Assembly: GCA_016711225.1 (NCBI GenBank) | Contig: JADJTK010000050.1 | Coordinates: forward strand, 252,475 to 316,474 | Length of the DNA: 64,000 nt | DNA from: Opitutaceae bacterium | Lineage (GTDB): Bacteria > Verrucomicrobiota > Verrucomicrobiia > Opitutales > Opitutaceae | Reading direction: 5' to 3' | Shown here: piece after piece, positions 11,784 to 21,003 of the stretch | How the letters are laid out: every line of letters starts with the position of its first letter | Position numbering within the stretch: position 1 is the stretch's first letter | Notes under the pieces: model-generated | Told to the model about the DNA's origin: nothing | Databases searched by the model: none | What the model saw: only the letters and a program-made list of their open reading frames with translations | Position numbers and translations under genes: made by a program

Positions 11784-12091
11784 CTCATCGCCGCGATCAA
11801 CTCGGCCAACGCCACGCCGGAGGCCGACACCATCGAGCTCACCACCGGCGCGACCTACACGTTCACCGCGGTCGACAACTGGTGGTACGGCCCCAACGCC
11901 CTGCCGCCCATCGCCTCACCCATCACCATCGAGGGCCACGGCTCCACGCTCGCCATCGGCGGCGATCCCGTCCGCCTGCGCTTCTTCTACATCGGCGCCG
12001 ATCCCACCAGCCCGCGTACCTACGGCTACCACACCCCCGGCGCCGGCCAACTCACCCTCCGTCACCTCACCCTCACCGGCGGCAAAGCCAA
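11784..12091 (+). repeat. N-terminal module duplication, copy 2
   Basis: Gap-free partner of 1668-1975. It shows that the second Gly-rich gene arose by duplication of the first, followed by replacement of the middle with a propeller. Confidence 0.85.
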
Positions 12092-15000
12092 GGGCGGGGA
12101 TGGGGCCTCGGCCCCGGCGGCGGCGGCGGCGCTGGGATGGGTGGAGCCATCTTCAACCAAGGGACGGTTGCTTTGGATTCCGTGACCTTATCTTCCAACT
12201 CCGCCCTTGGCGGACCGGCCTGCACAACGGTTCCAGCGTTGACAATGGCGGCGGCGGTCTCGGCAGCGACGCCACCTTTGATGGCGGAGGCTTCGGTGGT
12301 GCAGTTGTTCCAGCTATTCCTTCCGATTTCGGCAATGGTGGCGACTACGACCCTGCCCTCGGTGCTACCGGCGGCCCCGGCGGCTGTGGTGGCGGCGGCG
12401 GTAGTGGCGGCAAGGGGAGATGGCCCGATCGGTGTCAACGGTGGCGCCGGCGGCCCGGCGGCTTCGGTGGCGGGGGAGGTCGTGGCGGGTCCGGCCTCGC
12501 CGGAGGTACCGGCGGAAGCGCTGGCTTTGGCGGTGGAGGAGGCGGTGGCGGTCGCGGCGCCCTTGACGAACGCAGCAGCGGCCGTGGCGGCCCCGGCGGC
12601 TTTGGTGGCGGGGCCGGCAGCGCCGCGGCACAAAGCCGGCGCCGGCTACGGTGGCGGCGGCGCTGGCATGGGCGGAGCGATCTTCAACCACGGTGGCCTG
12701 CTCACCAGTATTAACACGACCTTCGTTGAAAATGCCGCCACAGGCGGCAGCAGCACCGCCGGCAGCGGCAGTGGCCTTGGCGCCGCAATCTTCAACCTCA
12801 ACGGCAGTGTCAGCCTGATCCATTGCACGGTGACGGGCAACAGCGTCGCGGGAAGCACAGGATATCCCTACACAGTGGCCGCCGGTGCACTTTACAACCT
12901 CGGCTATCGCCGCGACCTCATCCTGCCCCCTGCCGCGGTTACGCTCACCAACTGCATCGTCGCCAACACCAGCGGCGGCAGCGATCTCGTCAACGACTGC
13001 CCGACGATACTCAGCGGCGATGAGGCCTTCCGGCCCAACGCCGGCGCAGCGACCCTGACCTTCGGCGGCGCCAACCTGATCCCCAGCCACGCCGATTCCG
13101 GCACTGCCTCCGTCAGCGGCCCGGACCCGCTCATCACCGATCCGCTGCTGGGTACACTCGCCGACTACGACGGCGACACCTGGACCTGCCCGCTCCTGCC
13201 CGGTTCTCCGGCGATCGACGCCGCTGCGGCCAGCGCCGTGACGACCGATCAGCGCGGCCTGCCGCGCTTCGGCGCGCCGGATCTCGGCGCCTTCGAGTCG
13301 CACGGCTTCGCTCTGTCCAGGACCGGTGGCGACAACCAAAGCACTCTCCTCGGCACGGCCTTCCCGTCGCCCCTCTCGGTCACCGTCACGGCGGCCAACC
13401 CGCTTGAGCCGGTCGATGGCGGCAGCGTCGCCTTCTCGACTCCCGCGACGGGCGCGAGTGCGACCTTGCCGTCTGCCACCGTCACGATCGCCGGCGGCAC
13501 CGCGAGCGTCACCGCCACGGCCAACGCCACCTTGGGGTCCTACACCGTCGCCGCCGGCACCGCCGGCGCACCGGAAATTGATTCAACCTCACCAACCTCG
13601 CCGCGACGGTGATCGCCACCGCCTCCGGCACGAGCGCCACCGCGCTGCCGCTGCTCTCCGGCACCGCCGAACCCGGCGGCACCGTGACTCTCTACGACGG
13701 GGCCACCCTCCTCGGCACCGCGACCGCCGACAACACCGGCGCCTGGCAGTTCACCCCCGCGGCCCCGCTGGCCGAGGGCCCGCACTCGTTCACGGCCCGC
13801 ACCGTCGGCTCCGCCGGTATCCAAGGCCCGGCGTCGGAGCCGTGCGACCTGAATGTTGTCGTCTCCGCCTGGATCAACCTCGGCGCTGGCCTGAACAACA
13901 CCGCCTACGCGCTGGCGGCCACCCCGGACGGAGGCCTGTATGCCGGCGGCGCCTTCACTCTGGCCGGAGTGACCAACGCCAACCGCGTCGCGTTCTGGGA
14001 CGGCGCCACCTGGGCGCCGCTCGGTGCCGGCATGAACGGCGGCGTCTACGCCCTGGCGCTCGCGCCGGATGGCACGCTCTACGCCGGCGGCGCGTTCACC
14101 ACGGCCGGCGGCGTAACCGCCAACCGGATCGCACGCTGGAACGGCACCACCTGGGCCCCGCTCGGCACGGGGTTGGGCGGGCCTGTCTACGCGTTGACCA
14201 TCGGCCCCGATGGCGCGCTCTACGCCGCCGGAGCCTTCACCTCAGCCGGCGGTGTCACCGCCAATCGGGTGGCGCGCTGGAACGGTACGGTCTGGTCGGC
14301 CTTGGGCCAGGGAGTCGGCGGCCCCGATGTGAGCGCACTGGTCTTCGACGCCGCTGGCGCTCTCTACGCCGGCGGCACGTTCACGACTGCCGGGGGCGCG
14401 AGCGCCAACCGCGTCGCCCGCTGGGCCGACGGCGCATGGACCGCCTTGGATACCGGGCTCAACGACCGGGTCGAGCGCCTGGCGGTCGGCACGGACGGCG
14501 CGCTCTACGCCGGCGGCGGCTTCACGACGGCCGGCGGCGTGGCGGCCCCCGGCGTCGCCCGTTGGGATGGCACCGTCTGGTCGTCGCTGGGCGCCGGCCT
14601 GACTGGGCACATTACCGCGCTCGCCGCTGGCCCCGGCGGGCGAGTCTTCGCTGCCAGCGCCGGGCGTGTGTGCTTCTGGGATGGCTCCGCCTGGTCGCGT
14701 ATCGACACGGGCAGCGGCACCCTGATCGCCGCCCTCGCGGTGGGCGCCAGCGACCGGCTCTACGCCGGCGGCGGCATCGCGACGCTCGGCGGCCGGACCG
14801 TCAACAACGTCGCCTCCACCGCACTGGCGCCCGTACCGGTGCTGAGTCGCAGCAGTGCGACCACGGTCACCGGTCCGTTCGAGGTGGCCGTCGCCTTCTC
14901 CTCCGCCGTCTCCGGCCTGACCACGGCTGACTTCGTCGTCACCAACGGAACCGCCACCGGGCTCACCGGCTCCGGTGCCAACTATGTGGTGATGATCGCC

Positions 15001-15234
15001 CCCGCGCCGGGAGCCGATGCAACCATCACCATCGCGCTACCGGCCGCCGCGGGGTTCTCCAGACACCGGCCAATTCACCGCCGCCGCCGCGCCGCTCTCG
15101 TGCCCCTACCTCGCAAAGGTTTCCACCTTCGCGACCTGGGCGGCGGTCAACTTCACCGCCACCGACCTCGCCAACGCTGCGATCAGCGGGGCCGCTGCCG
15201 ACCCCGACGGCGCCGGCCTCACCAACCTGGTGCG

Positions 15235-15491
15235 CTACGCCTTCGACCTGCCCGCCCGCGGCCCGGCGAGCGTTGCGACCACCACCACCTTCGACGACAG
15301 CACCACGCCCGCAACGATTACCCTGTCCTTCACCCCGCGCGCCCAAGCCGACGACATCCCTCTACTCCATTGAGGCCAGCGAGGATCTGGTGCACTGGTC
15401 AAGACAGGCCGCCTACCAGACCTTCATGGGCCCCACCGAGCTCCCCATCACGCTGGATGTCCCCGCAGGCGCCAAGCGCTACTTCCTGCGC
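15235..15491 (+). repeat. C-terminal-domain DNA duplication, copy 1 (carries an extra C)
   Basis: Near-identical to 18290-18545. The offset is 3055 before and 3054 after position 15360, because this copy has CATCCCTC where the other has CATCCTC. Confidence 0.88.
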
Positions 15492-15599
15492 CTGCAGGTT
15501 GTCGCCGTCCCGTGAGCACTTCCGCCGGGTGACGCTCTTGCATCACGTCGTCCAGCACTCCAGCATTCGGATTCAACGAACAGCCCCGATTCTACGTTC

Positions 15600-18569
15600 A
15601 TGCACCTCGCCACCCGATTCGCCTCCTTACGTTCCCTCGGCGCCCTCGCCGCAGCACTCGTCGTGAGCATCGCCGCCTCGGCCATGCCCACGGTGACCAA
15701 CCTCAGTGGCGACATCCTCGCCTATCAGGAAAATCAGAACCAGAATACCACGCCCGCCCTCATCGACGCCGGCAGCAACGCCACCGTGTCCATGAGTTTT
15801 GCGGCCGGCCTGAGCAAATTCCAGTTCCGGTTCACCGCCGGTTCGACGGCCGCTGAGGACTACCTCTACTTCGGCAACTACGGCACCGGCACCGGGCAGA
15901 TCGCGGTGGGCTATCTCGACAATGGCTCGGGCACCTACGGCTACTATGCGAAGGTTGGCGGCGTGATCATCGGCACTTGGGACAGCGCCACGAACACGAT
16001 CACCTTCAACGCCTTGGCCACCAACGCCGCCGTCACAACGCTCGTCCGCAACCTGCGCTACCACAACGACGCTCAGTTTTTGCCCTCCACCGCCACCCGC
16101 ACCGTCCGCCTGAGTTTCACCGACTCGAGCAACCAGACGCTCAACGTCGACACCTCGATCACCGTCGCCGCGGTCAACGACGCCCCCCGGTTCATGGGCG
16201 CAGGCTATTCCGCGATCGACTTCGGCACTGCCATCGGCGGTTGCGGCTACGGCCGGGCCATCGTCCAGCAGACCGACGGCAAGTACGTCGTCGTCTACGA
16301 CGTCTGGGACGTCGACTGGAACAACCACCTCGCCGTCGCCCGCTTCAACACCGACGGCACCCTCGATTCCTCCTTCGGCACCGCCGGCCTCTACCACTCG
16401 TCCCTCCTCATCGTCGACAACTCCAGCACCACCGCCAAGGGCCTGCTCATCCGCACCGATGCGGGCCAGGCCGGCAAAATCCTCGTCTCAACCTCCGACA
16501 GCACTTCCATCCTACTGCTCCAACTCAACGCCAACGGCACCCTCGACACCGCCTTCGGCACCGCTGGCCTCTGTCGCTTCGACGCCGGCGACGGCGCCTC
16601 GGGCGAGGAAGTATGCGCGATCACCCAACAGGCCGACGGCAAGGTCATCGCGGTCGGCAGCTTCTACGACAGCATCTCCGGCCAGTGCAGCATCACGCTC
16701 TGGCGCTTCAAAGCCGACGGCTCCGGTCTCGACACCACCTTCGCCAGCCCGCTGGGATTCGCCCGCACGACGATCGGAGGCAGCTACTCCTATGGATACA
16801 ACGTGCTGGTGCAACCCGACGGCAAGATCGTGCTCGGTGGCCTCGTCCCCGGCTCCAACAACACCAACGACTCATGGGACATCGGGGTTCGCCGCTACAA
16901 TGGCGATGGCACCCTCGACACCGCCTTCGGCACTGCCGGCATGGCTCAGCTCGACTATGCCGACACCCACGAAAGCTCTACGCGGATCGCACGCCAGTCG
17001 CAGGGTGCCAACGCCGGCAAGATCATCGTCGCAGGAGAGTACGCCATCAACCCCGGGGCAACCTCGCACTCGGGCGATCTTATCGTCGCCCGCCTCAACC
17101 CCGACGGCACGCTCGATCCCACCTTTGGCACCGCCGGCTGGACTGTCCTCAACATCACCAGCAGCAGCACCGACCGCCCCAGCCGCGTGATCGTCGATGC
17201 GAACGACAACATCACGATCACCACCGGTCTCATGTACAACTGCACGGCCGCCGTGGTTCGCCTCACCTCCGAGGGCGCGCTCGATCCGTCCTTCAATGCC
17301 ACCGGCAAGCTCGTCCTCGACGGCGTCGCCGACAGCTCGATGCTCGCCGGCGCCATCGTCGATTCCTGCGGGCAGCTCGTGCTCATCGGTTCGTTCGAGG
17401 ATTTCATCGCCAACCCGCTGACAGGATACGCCAACGGCTTCCCCGTCCTCGCCCGCCTCCATCCCGACGGCACCTTCGATGCCATGGGCAACTCGCCCTT
17501 CATCCCCGGCGGCGCCGCCGTCGTGATCGATCCCGACATCCAGATCTTCGACGGCGAACTCGACGCCGCGAACTACGCCGGCTCGACCCTCGCCCTCCGG
17601 CGCCACGGCGGCGCCGATGTCACCGACATCTTCGGCACCACCGGCACGCTCAGTTTCACCGGCACCAACTTCGTCGTCGGCGGAGCCACCATCGGCACCT
17701 TCTCGAATTCCGCCGGCACGCTCACCGTCACCTTCAACAGCGCCGCCACCACAGCTCTGCTCCGCACCGCCCTCCGGCAGATCACCTATCGCAACTCATC
17801 TGCCACGCCCCCGCCCGCGATCCAGCTCGACTGGCTCTTCTCCGACCGCAACAACGCCGGCACACAGGGCAGCGGCGGCGCGCAGACCGCCCTCGGTGTC
17901 ACCGTCGTGGATATAACAATTCCACGAATCTACTCGATCACTCCCACTTCCGGTCCGGGCGCAGGCGGGACCGCCGTGACCATCAACGGCCGCTATTTTG
18001 TCCCCGGTTCCACCGCGCGGTTCGGCTCGGCGTCCGCCACGAGCGTGAGCTTCAACAACGCCACCGCCCTCACCGCCATCGCTCCCTCAGGGGCGGCCGG
18101 CACCATTCATGTCGGCGTGGCCACTCCCGCCGGCACAAGTCCGCAGACCACCAGCGACCAGTTCACCTTTGTTATTTCGACCTACGCCGACTGGGCCGCC
18201 TCAGCCTTCAACTCCACCGAGCTCGCCGATCCTGCGATCAGCGGCGAATCCGCCGATCCGGACGGTGCCGGTATCGCCAACCTGATGCGCTATGCCTTCG
18301 ACCTGCCCGCCCGCGGCCCGGCAAACGTTGCGACCACCACCACCTTCGACGGCAGCACTACGCCCGCCACGATCACCCTGTCCTTCACCCCGCGCGCCCA
18401 AGCCGACGACATCCTCTACTCCATCGAGGCCAGCGAGGATCTGGTGCACTGGTCACGGCAGGCCGCCTACCAGACCTTCATGGGCCCCACGGAGCTTCCC
18501 ATCACGCTGGATGTCCCCGCAGGCGCCAAGCGCTACTTCCTGCGCGTGGAGATCCTCACCGACTGGTAG
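15600..18569 (+). CDS. secreted delta-60-repeat propeller protein with TIG domain and shared C-terminal domain
   Basis: 989 residues, one intact frame. Signal peptide 1-28 (LGALAAALVVSIAASA). Residues ~200-630 hold repeated delta-60-type blades with LNPDGTLDPTFGTAG and VQPDGKIVLGG motifs, usually a seven-bladed propeller family of unknown ligand. A cadherin-like segment lies on either side. Residues ~775-855 form an IPT/TIG domain (PTSGPGAGGTAVTINGRYF). Residues ~860-989 are the shared C-terminal domain (WAASAFNSTELADPAISGES ... AGAKRYFLRVEI). It is the only one of the three longest genes in this cluster with an undisturbed frame and serves as the reference for the C-terminal domain. Surface or extracellular location is inferred; no catalytic residues recognised. 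Confidence 0.87.
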   Translation: MHLATRFASLRSLGALAAALVVSIAASAMPTVTNLSGDILAYQENQNQNTTPALIDAGSNATVSMSFAAGLSKFQFRFTAGSTAAEDYLYFGNYGTGTGQIAVGYLDNGSGTYGYYAKVGGVIIGTWDSATNTITFNALATNAAVTTLVRNLRYHNDAQFLPSTATRTVRLSFTDSSNQTLNVDTSITVAAVNDAPRFMGAGYSAIDFGTAIGGCGYGRAIVQQTDGKYVVVYDVWDVDWNNHLAVARFNTDGTLDSSFGTAGLYHSSLLIVDNSSTTAKGLLIRTDAGQAGKILVSTSDSTSILLLQLNANGTLDTAFGTAGLCRFDAGDGASGEEVCAITQQADGKVIAVGSFYDSISGQCSITLWRFKADGSGLDTTFASPLGFARTTIGGSYSYGYNVLVQPDGKIVLGGLVPGSNNTNDSWDIGVRRYNGDGTLDTAFGTAGMAQLDYADTHESSTRIARQSQGANAGKIIVAGEYAINPGATSHSGDLIVARLNPDGTLDPTFGTAGWTVLNITSSSTDRPSRVIVDANDNITITTGLMYNCTAAVVRLTSEGALDPSFNATGKLVLDGVADSSMLAGAIVDSCGQLVLIGSFEDFIANPLTGYANGFPVLARLHPDGTFDAMGNSPFIPGGAAVVIDPDIQIFDGELDAANYAGSTLALRRHGGADVTDIFGTTGTLSFTGTNFVVGGATIGTFSNSAGTLTVTFNSAATTALLRTALRQITYRNSSATPPPAIQLDWLFSDRNNAGTQGSGGAQTALGVTVVDITIPRIYSITPTSGPGAGGTAVTINGRYFVPGSTARFGSASATSVSFNNATALTAIAPSGAAGTIHVGVATPAGTSPQTTSDQFTFVISTYADWAASAFNSTELADPAISGESADPDGAGIANLMRYAFDLPARGPANVATTTTFDGSTTPATITLSFTPRAQADDILYSIEASEDLVHWSRQAAYQTFMGPTELPITLDVPAGAKRYFLRVEILTDW
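18290..18545 (+). repeat. C-terminal-domain DNA duplication, copy 2
   Basis: In-frame partner of 15235-15491; the high nucleotide identity points to recent duplication or gene conversion between neighbouring genes. Confidence 0.88.
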
Positions 18570-19046
18570 GCCCAGCGCCGCCCGCGGCCGCGCTTGTTCC
18601 CCAGCGCGTCTCCGGACCGCCCCGAGGGACCGGCTAGCAACTGCTTCGTAGCAGCGGCGGGCTTCATTCCGCCAGACGATGCGCACACGGACGGCACGCC
18701 GTGTGTCGCCGGGGCACGCGTCTCACGCCGATCGACGATTCTTTGATCTTCGAGTCCCTTGCCTCACTCTTCCCGCGGCGCGCGGCGCGAACGGGAACCG
18801 ACGGCAAGCGACCACGCCCCGATTGGCGGTTCCAATACATCGACCCAGGCCGCGTTGCGCCAACTAGCTCCAGTTTCCAGTTACGGCTGCGCCACTGGGC
18901 TCGCCGCGCCCTCCCGCGAAGGCCCGCAGTCCCAGTAACCTCCGGGCCCAAATCCTGTAGAATGGGATGAAACAAGCCGGCGCCGGCCCAAATCCTCGGT
19001 CGATACCGCCCTCCCGCTCCAGCCAACAACCCATCCCCTTCCTGCC
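18570..19046. other. 477-bp spacer, no gene recognised
   Basis: Begins with GCTTGTTCCCCAGCGCGTCT (18592-18611), a sequence also present in variant form just downstream of the genes ending at 5285 and 11380. The end carries the motif shared with the next gene pair (see 18952). No coding frame in it has family-like protein sense. Confidence 0.5.
18952..18976 (+). promoter_or_regulatory. shared upstream motif ATCCTGTAGA, copy 1
   Basis: ATCCTGTAGA followed by an A-rich tract (GATGAAACAAG), 95 bp before the ATG at 19047. The same decamer with a similar tail lies 86 bp before the paralogous gene at 19587. Conservation between otherwise different spacers suggests a common promoter or operator; no direct evidence for the role. 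Confidence 0.35.
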
Positions 19047-19466
19047 ATGAGAGCCACCCTTTCTTCACTCCTCCTCATCGCAGCCGCATTGACTGGGCCC
19101 GCCCCCCTCACCGCAGCCCCGGCCGGGCCCCCGGTCGATGTCGTCCGCGTTCGCTTGGTCAAGTCGCGGACCGGGGAAACCGTCTCCCGCGGCGAAGACC
19201 CCTACTCGGTCCGCCGGACCCTCGGCTCGCCACACAAGACACTTTCCTCCGACGTGTGGGTCTACCGCGGGTACTATCCCGCCGAAGACACCGTCCCCTC
19301 ATTCGGCGGCCACACCCTGCTGATCACCTTCGCCAGAGACAAGGTGAGTGATCTCCACCTCGTGAACCCGCGCGCCGAACGGATCTTGGCCGCCCATCTG
19401 CGAACGAAGACCGCTCCGGTCACGATCGCCGACATCGCCAAGCCAACCACCGCCAAACTGCCGTAG
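19047..19466 (+). CDS. small exported BamE/SmpA-like protein, paralog 1
   Basis: 139 residues with a signal peptide (MRATLSSLLLIAAALTGPAP, cleavage near TAA-A, residue 24). The mature part has the pattern RRTLGSPHKTLSSDVWVYRG ... LLITFARDKVSDLHLVNPRA. This is the layout of the SmpA/BamE-like fold (helix, loop with LG.P, then YR and a closing strand with F..dkV). It lacks a lipobox cysteine, so it is probably a soluble periplasmic protein, not a lipoprotein. It is followed by a hairpin and then by a paralog that shares the WVYRG, LL.TF..DKV.DLHLVNP and TIADIA segments. The exact function is unknown. Confidence 0.7.
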   Translation: MRATLSSLLLIAAALTGPAPLTAAPAGPPVDVVRVRLVKSRTGETVSRGEDPYSVRRTLGSPHKTLSSDVWVYRGYYPAEDTVPSFGGHTLLITFARDKVSDLHLVNPRAERILAAHLRTKTAPVTIADIAKPTTAKLP

Positions 19467-19467
19467 G

Positions 19468-19496
19468 CGCCGAACCGTCCCGTTTTGGGTTCGGCG
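19468..19496 (+). terminator. hairpin directly after the stop of paralog 1
   Basis: Perfect 9-bp stem CGCCGAACC (19468-19476) with GGTTCGGCG (19488-19496), 11-nt loop, one base after the TAG. There is no T-run after it, so it may be a weak terminator or an mRNA-stabilising stem between two paralogs. Confidence 0.5.
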
Positions 19497-19500
19497 TCCG

Positions 19501-19525
19501 ATCCTGTAGAGCCGAATAAACCACG
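19501..19525 (+). promoter_or_regulatory. shared upstream motif ATCCTGTAGA, copy 2
   Basis: Second copy of the decamer with tail GAATAAACC, 86 bp before the ATG at 19587. Its presence after the hairpin suggests that the second paralog has its own promoter. Confidence 0.35.
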
Positions 19526-19586
19526 CAGTGCTGGATCGAACGCTCCGCCCTCCGTCACCAACCACCACCAACCCCCACCCACTACC

Positions 19587-20009
19587 ATGAAGAATTCCAT
19601 CTCTGCTCTGTTCGCCTTGGCCACCGCCCTGGCTTTCCCGCTTCCGTCCACCAGCGCCCCTGCCGCTCGCGACCAGGTCGATGCCTACCGGGTTCGCGCG
19701 GTCCATGGCAACGGTTGGGAGATCAACCGGGGGATGTCGGCCGTAGCGGTCACCGACCTCATCGGCATGCCCCGCGAAAAGATCACTCCGGAAGTCTGGG
19801 TCTATCGCGGCTTCTGGCCCAACGAGGACTTCGCCCGCAAATTCCAGGGAAACACCCTGCTGGTCACCTTCAGCGGCGACAAGGTGACTGATCTCCACCT
19901 CGTCAATCCGCACGCCAAGTCGGTTCTCACCGCCCGGCTGCAACGGGAGAAGACCACGCTCACCATCGCCGACATTGCCACGCCGGCCCGGTCAACCATG
20001 ACGCAATAG
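19587..20009 (+). CDS. small exported BamE/SmpA-like protein, paralog 2
   Basis: 140 residues from the ATG at 19587; the longer frame from 19485 was rejected because the signal peptide (MKNSISALFALATALAFPLP) begins here. The body reads INRGMSAVAVTDLIGMPREK, EVWVYRGFWPNEDF and NTLLVTFSGDKVTDLHLVNP, a closer match to the SmpA/BamE pattern (GMs...V...lG.P) than paralog 1. Both end with a short Thr/Ala tail after TIADIA. No lipobox. A role in envelope assembly or sensing is only an analogy to the fold. Confidence 0.7.
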   Translation: MKNSISALFALATALAFPLPSTSAPAARDQVDAYRVRAVHGNGWEINRGMSAVAVTDLIGMPREKITPEVWVYRGFWPNEDFARKFQGNTLLVTFSGDKVTDLHLVNPHAKSVLTARLQREKTTLTIADIATPARSTMTQ

Positions 20010-20366
20010 CCCCCACAGCGAAATGACCACACGGAGCCGTCGCTCGGACAATCTGGCGACAGCTCTTTCGTGCCCGCCGAAAGGCCCCTTGCCGCACAGA
20101 AACGCCCCCTAGATTGCGTGTCCCAGCGGAGGACTCCGCCCATGCCTTGCGAGCCCGATGATCCACCAAGTCCGGGTGGGCAGAGCTGCCGGCGCGGCGA
20201 CCGTGCTCTCGCTTGTGCGCGGATTGATCGCCTCCGGGTTGCTCTACGGCGCGAACACGACGCCCGCCCGCACTAACCGGCTACCTGGACTGCCGTGTAA
20301 ACGGTGAAGCGCGCCGGCATCGACGGCGAACTTGGCCGCGCCGCCCATCTCAATCACGCTCGCCCC
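20010..20366. other. 357-bp spacer, nothing recognised
   Basis: No frame with recognisable protein sense and no clear hairpin. It presumably contains the yjbQ promoter. Confidence 0.45.
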
Positions 20367-20783
20367 ATGAAATCCCACCGCCAGGAGCTTTGGTTCGAGG
20401 TGCCCACGCGTCGGGCGTTCCTCAACATCACCCCCCAGGTCGAGGCCGAGCTGCGGGCCAGCGGCATCCGCGAAGGACTCTGCCTCGTGAATGCGATGCA
20501 CATCAGCGCCTCGGTCTTCATCAACGACAACGAGACCGGCCTGCACGCCGACTTCGAGAAATGGCTGGAGAAGCTCGCACCCGAGAAACCGCATAGCCAA
20601 TACGCACACAACCACGGCGAGGACAACGCCGATGCCCACCTCAAGCGCACCATCATGGGCCGAGAGGTCGTCGTCGCCGTGACCGAGGGCGAACTCGATT
20701 TCGGCCCGTGGGAGCAGATCTTCTACGGCGAGTTCGACGGCCTACGCCGCAAGCGGGTGCTCGTGAAAATTATCGGCGAGTAG
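20367..20783 (+). CDS. yjbQ: YjbQ family (UPF0047) protein
   Basis: 138 residues from ATG 20367; the upstream in-frame ATG at 20304 would add 21 residues absent from the family. Conserved blocks are visible: GLCLVNAMHISASVFINDNE, HNHGEDNADAHLKRTIMGRE and LDFGPWEQIFYGEFDGLRRK. Family members are 130-140 residues and form trimers; some have weak thiamine-phosphate synthase activity, hence the name 'secondary thiamine-phosphate synthase', but the real role is unsettled. It stands alone; the next gene downstream is an IS-truncated toxin. Confidence 0.93.
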   Translation: MKSHRQELWFEVPTRRAFLNITPQVEAELRASGIREGLCLVNAMHISASVFINDNETGLHADFEKWLEKLAPEKPHSQYAHNHGEDNADAHLKRTIMGREVVVAVTEGELDFGPWEQIFYGEFDGLRRKRVLVKIIGE

Positions 20784-20822
20784 TCTCGGGCTGCGCCCGG
20801 ACCAAGCAGACTTCGCTCTCGT

Positions 20823-20946
20823 TCAGTAGTGGTATCGCAACCCCGCGATCCAAAGCTGCTCGTCCGCCACCTTGTACACCAACCGGTGTCCCCCATCGAT
20901 GCGCCGGGACCAGTAGCCCTGCAACGCGTGCCGCAGCGGCTCCGGC
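20823..20946 (-). pseudogene. yoeB: YoeB-type toxin, C-terminal remnant cut by IS66
   Basis: The last ~40 codons of a Txe/YoeB mRNA-interferase: PEPLRHALQGYWSRRIDGGH then RLVYKVADEQLWIAGLRYHY and stop. It matches E. coli YoeB closely (PEPL+H L G+WSRRI; HRLVY; RYHY). The catalytic Arg of WSRR and the C-terminal His of RYHY remain, but the half bearing the catalytic Glu is gone: the reading stops exactly at the IS66 terminal inverted repeat (20947). The missing N-terminus and the YefM antitoxin are not found beyond the right end of the insertion (25583 onward), so DNA was lost as well as split. Confidence 0.85.
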
Positions 20947-20967
20947 GTAAGCGTCCGGCCGGCGACC
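20947..20967 (+). repeat. IS66 left terminal inverted repeat (element A)
   Basis: 21 bp beginning GTAAGCGTCCGG, the GTAA start being typical of IS66 ends. Identical to 23191-23211 and an exact inverted match to 25562-25582. Confidence 0.92.
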
Positions 20968-21003
20968 TACGACGGCGGCATTGCCGAGTAGCGAAGCGAT
21001 GTC

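Larger units (their letters stand above)
11655..15515 (+). pseudogene. secreted Gly-rich beta-helix plus kelch-like propeller protein, multiply frameshifted
   Basis: Start ATG 11655 (MQPTLFARAGACAALPSLAL, signal peptide ending VSA-A). The N-terminal module (to ~12091) duplicates that of the gene at 1539. The Gly-rich stretch then jumps frame near 12110, 12200, 12415, 12460 and 12640. A clean segment follows (GGAIFNHGGLLTSINTTFVE, LLPGSPAID, Big-type repeat). A break near 13575 leads into an Ig-like repeat and then about eight propeller blades (13880-14800) of the type LYAGGAFTTAGGVTANRIAR + WNGTTWAPLG. Breaks near 15050 and at 15358-15360 precede the shared C-terminal domain, which ends AGAKRYFLRLQV. 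The last break is one extra C, shown by comparison with the nearly identical DNA at 18408. If functional it would be ~1,280 residues and extracellular. Confidence 0.78.
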
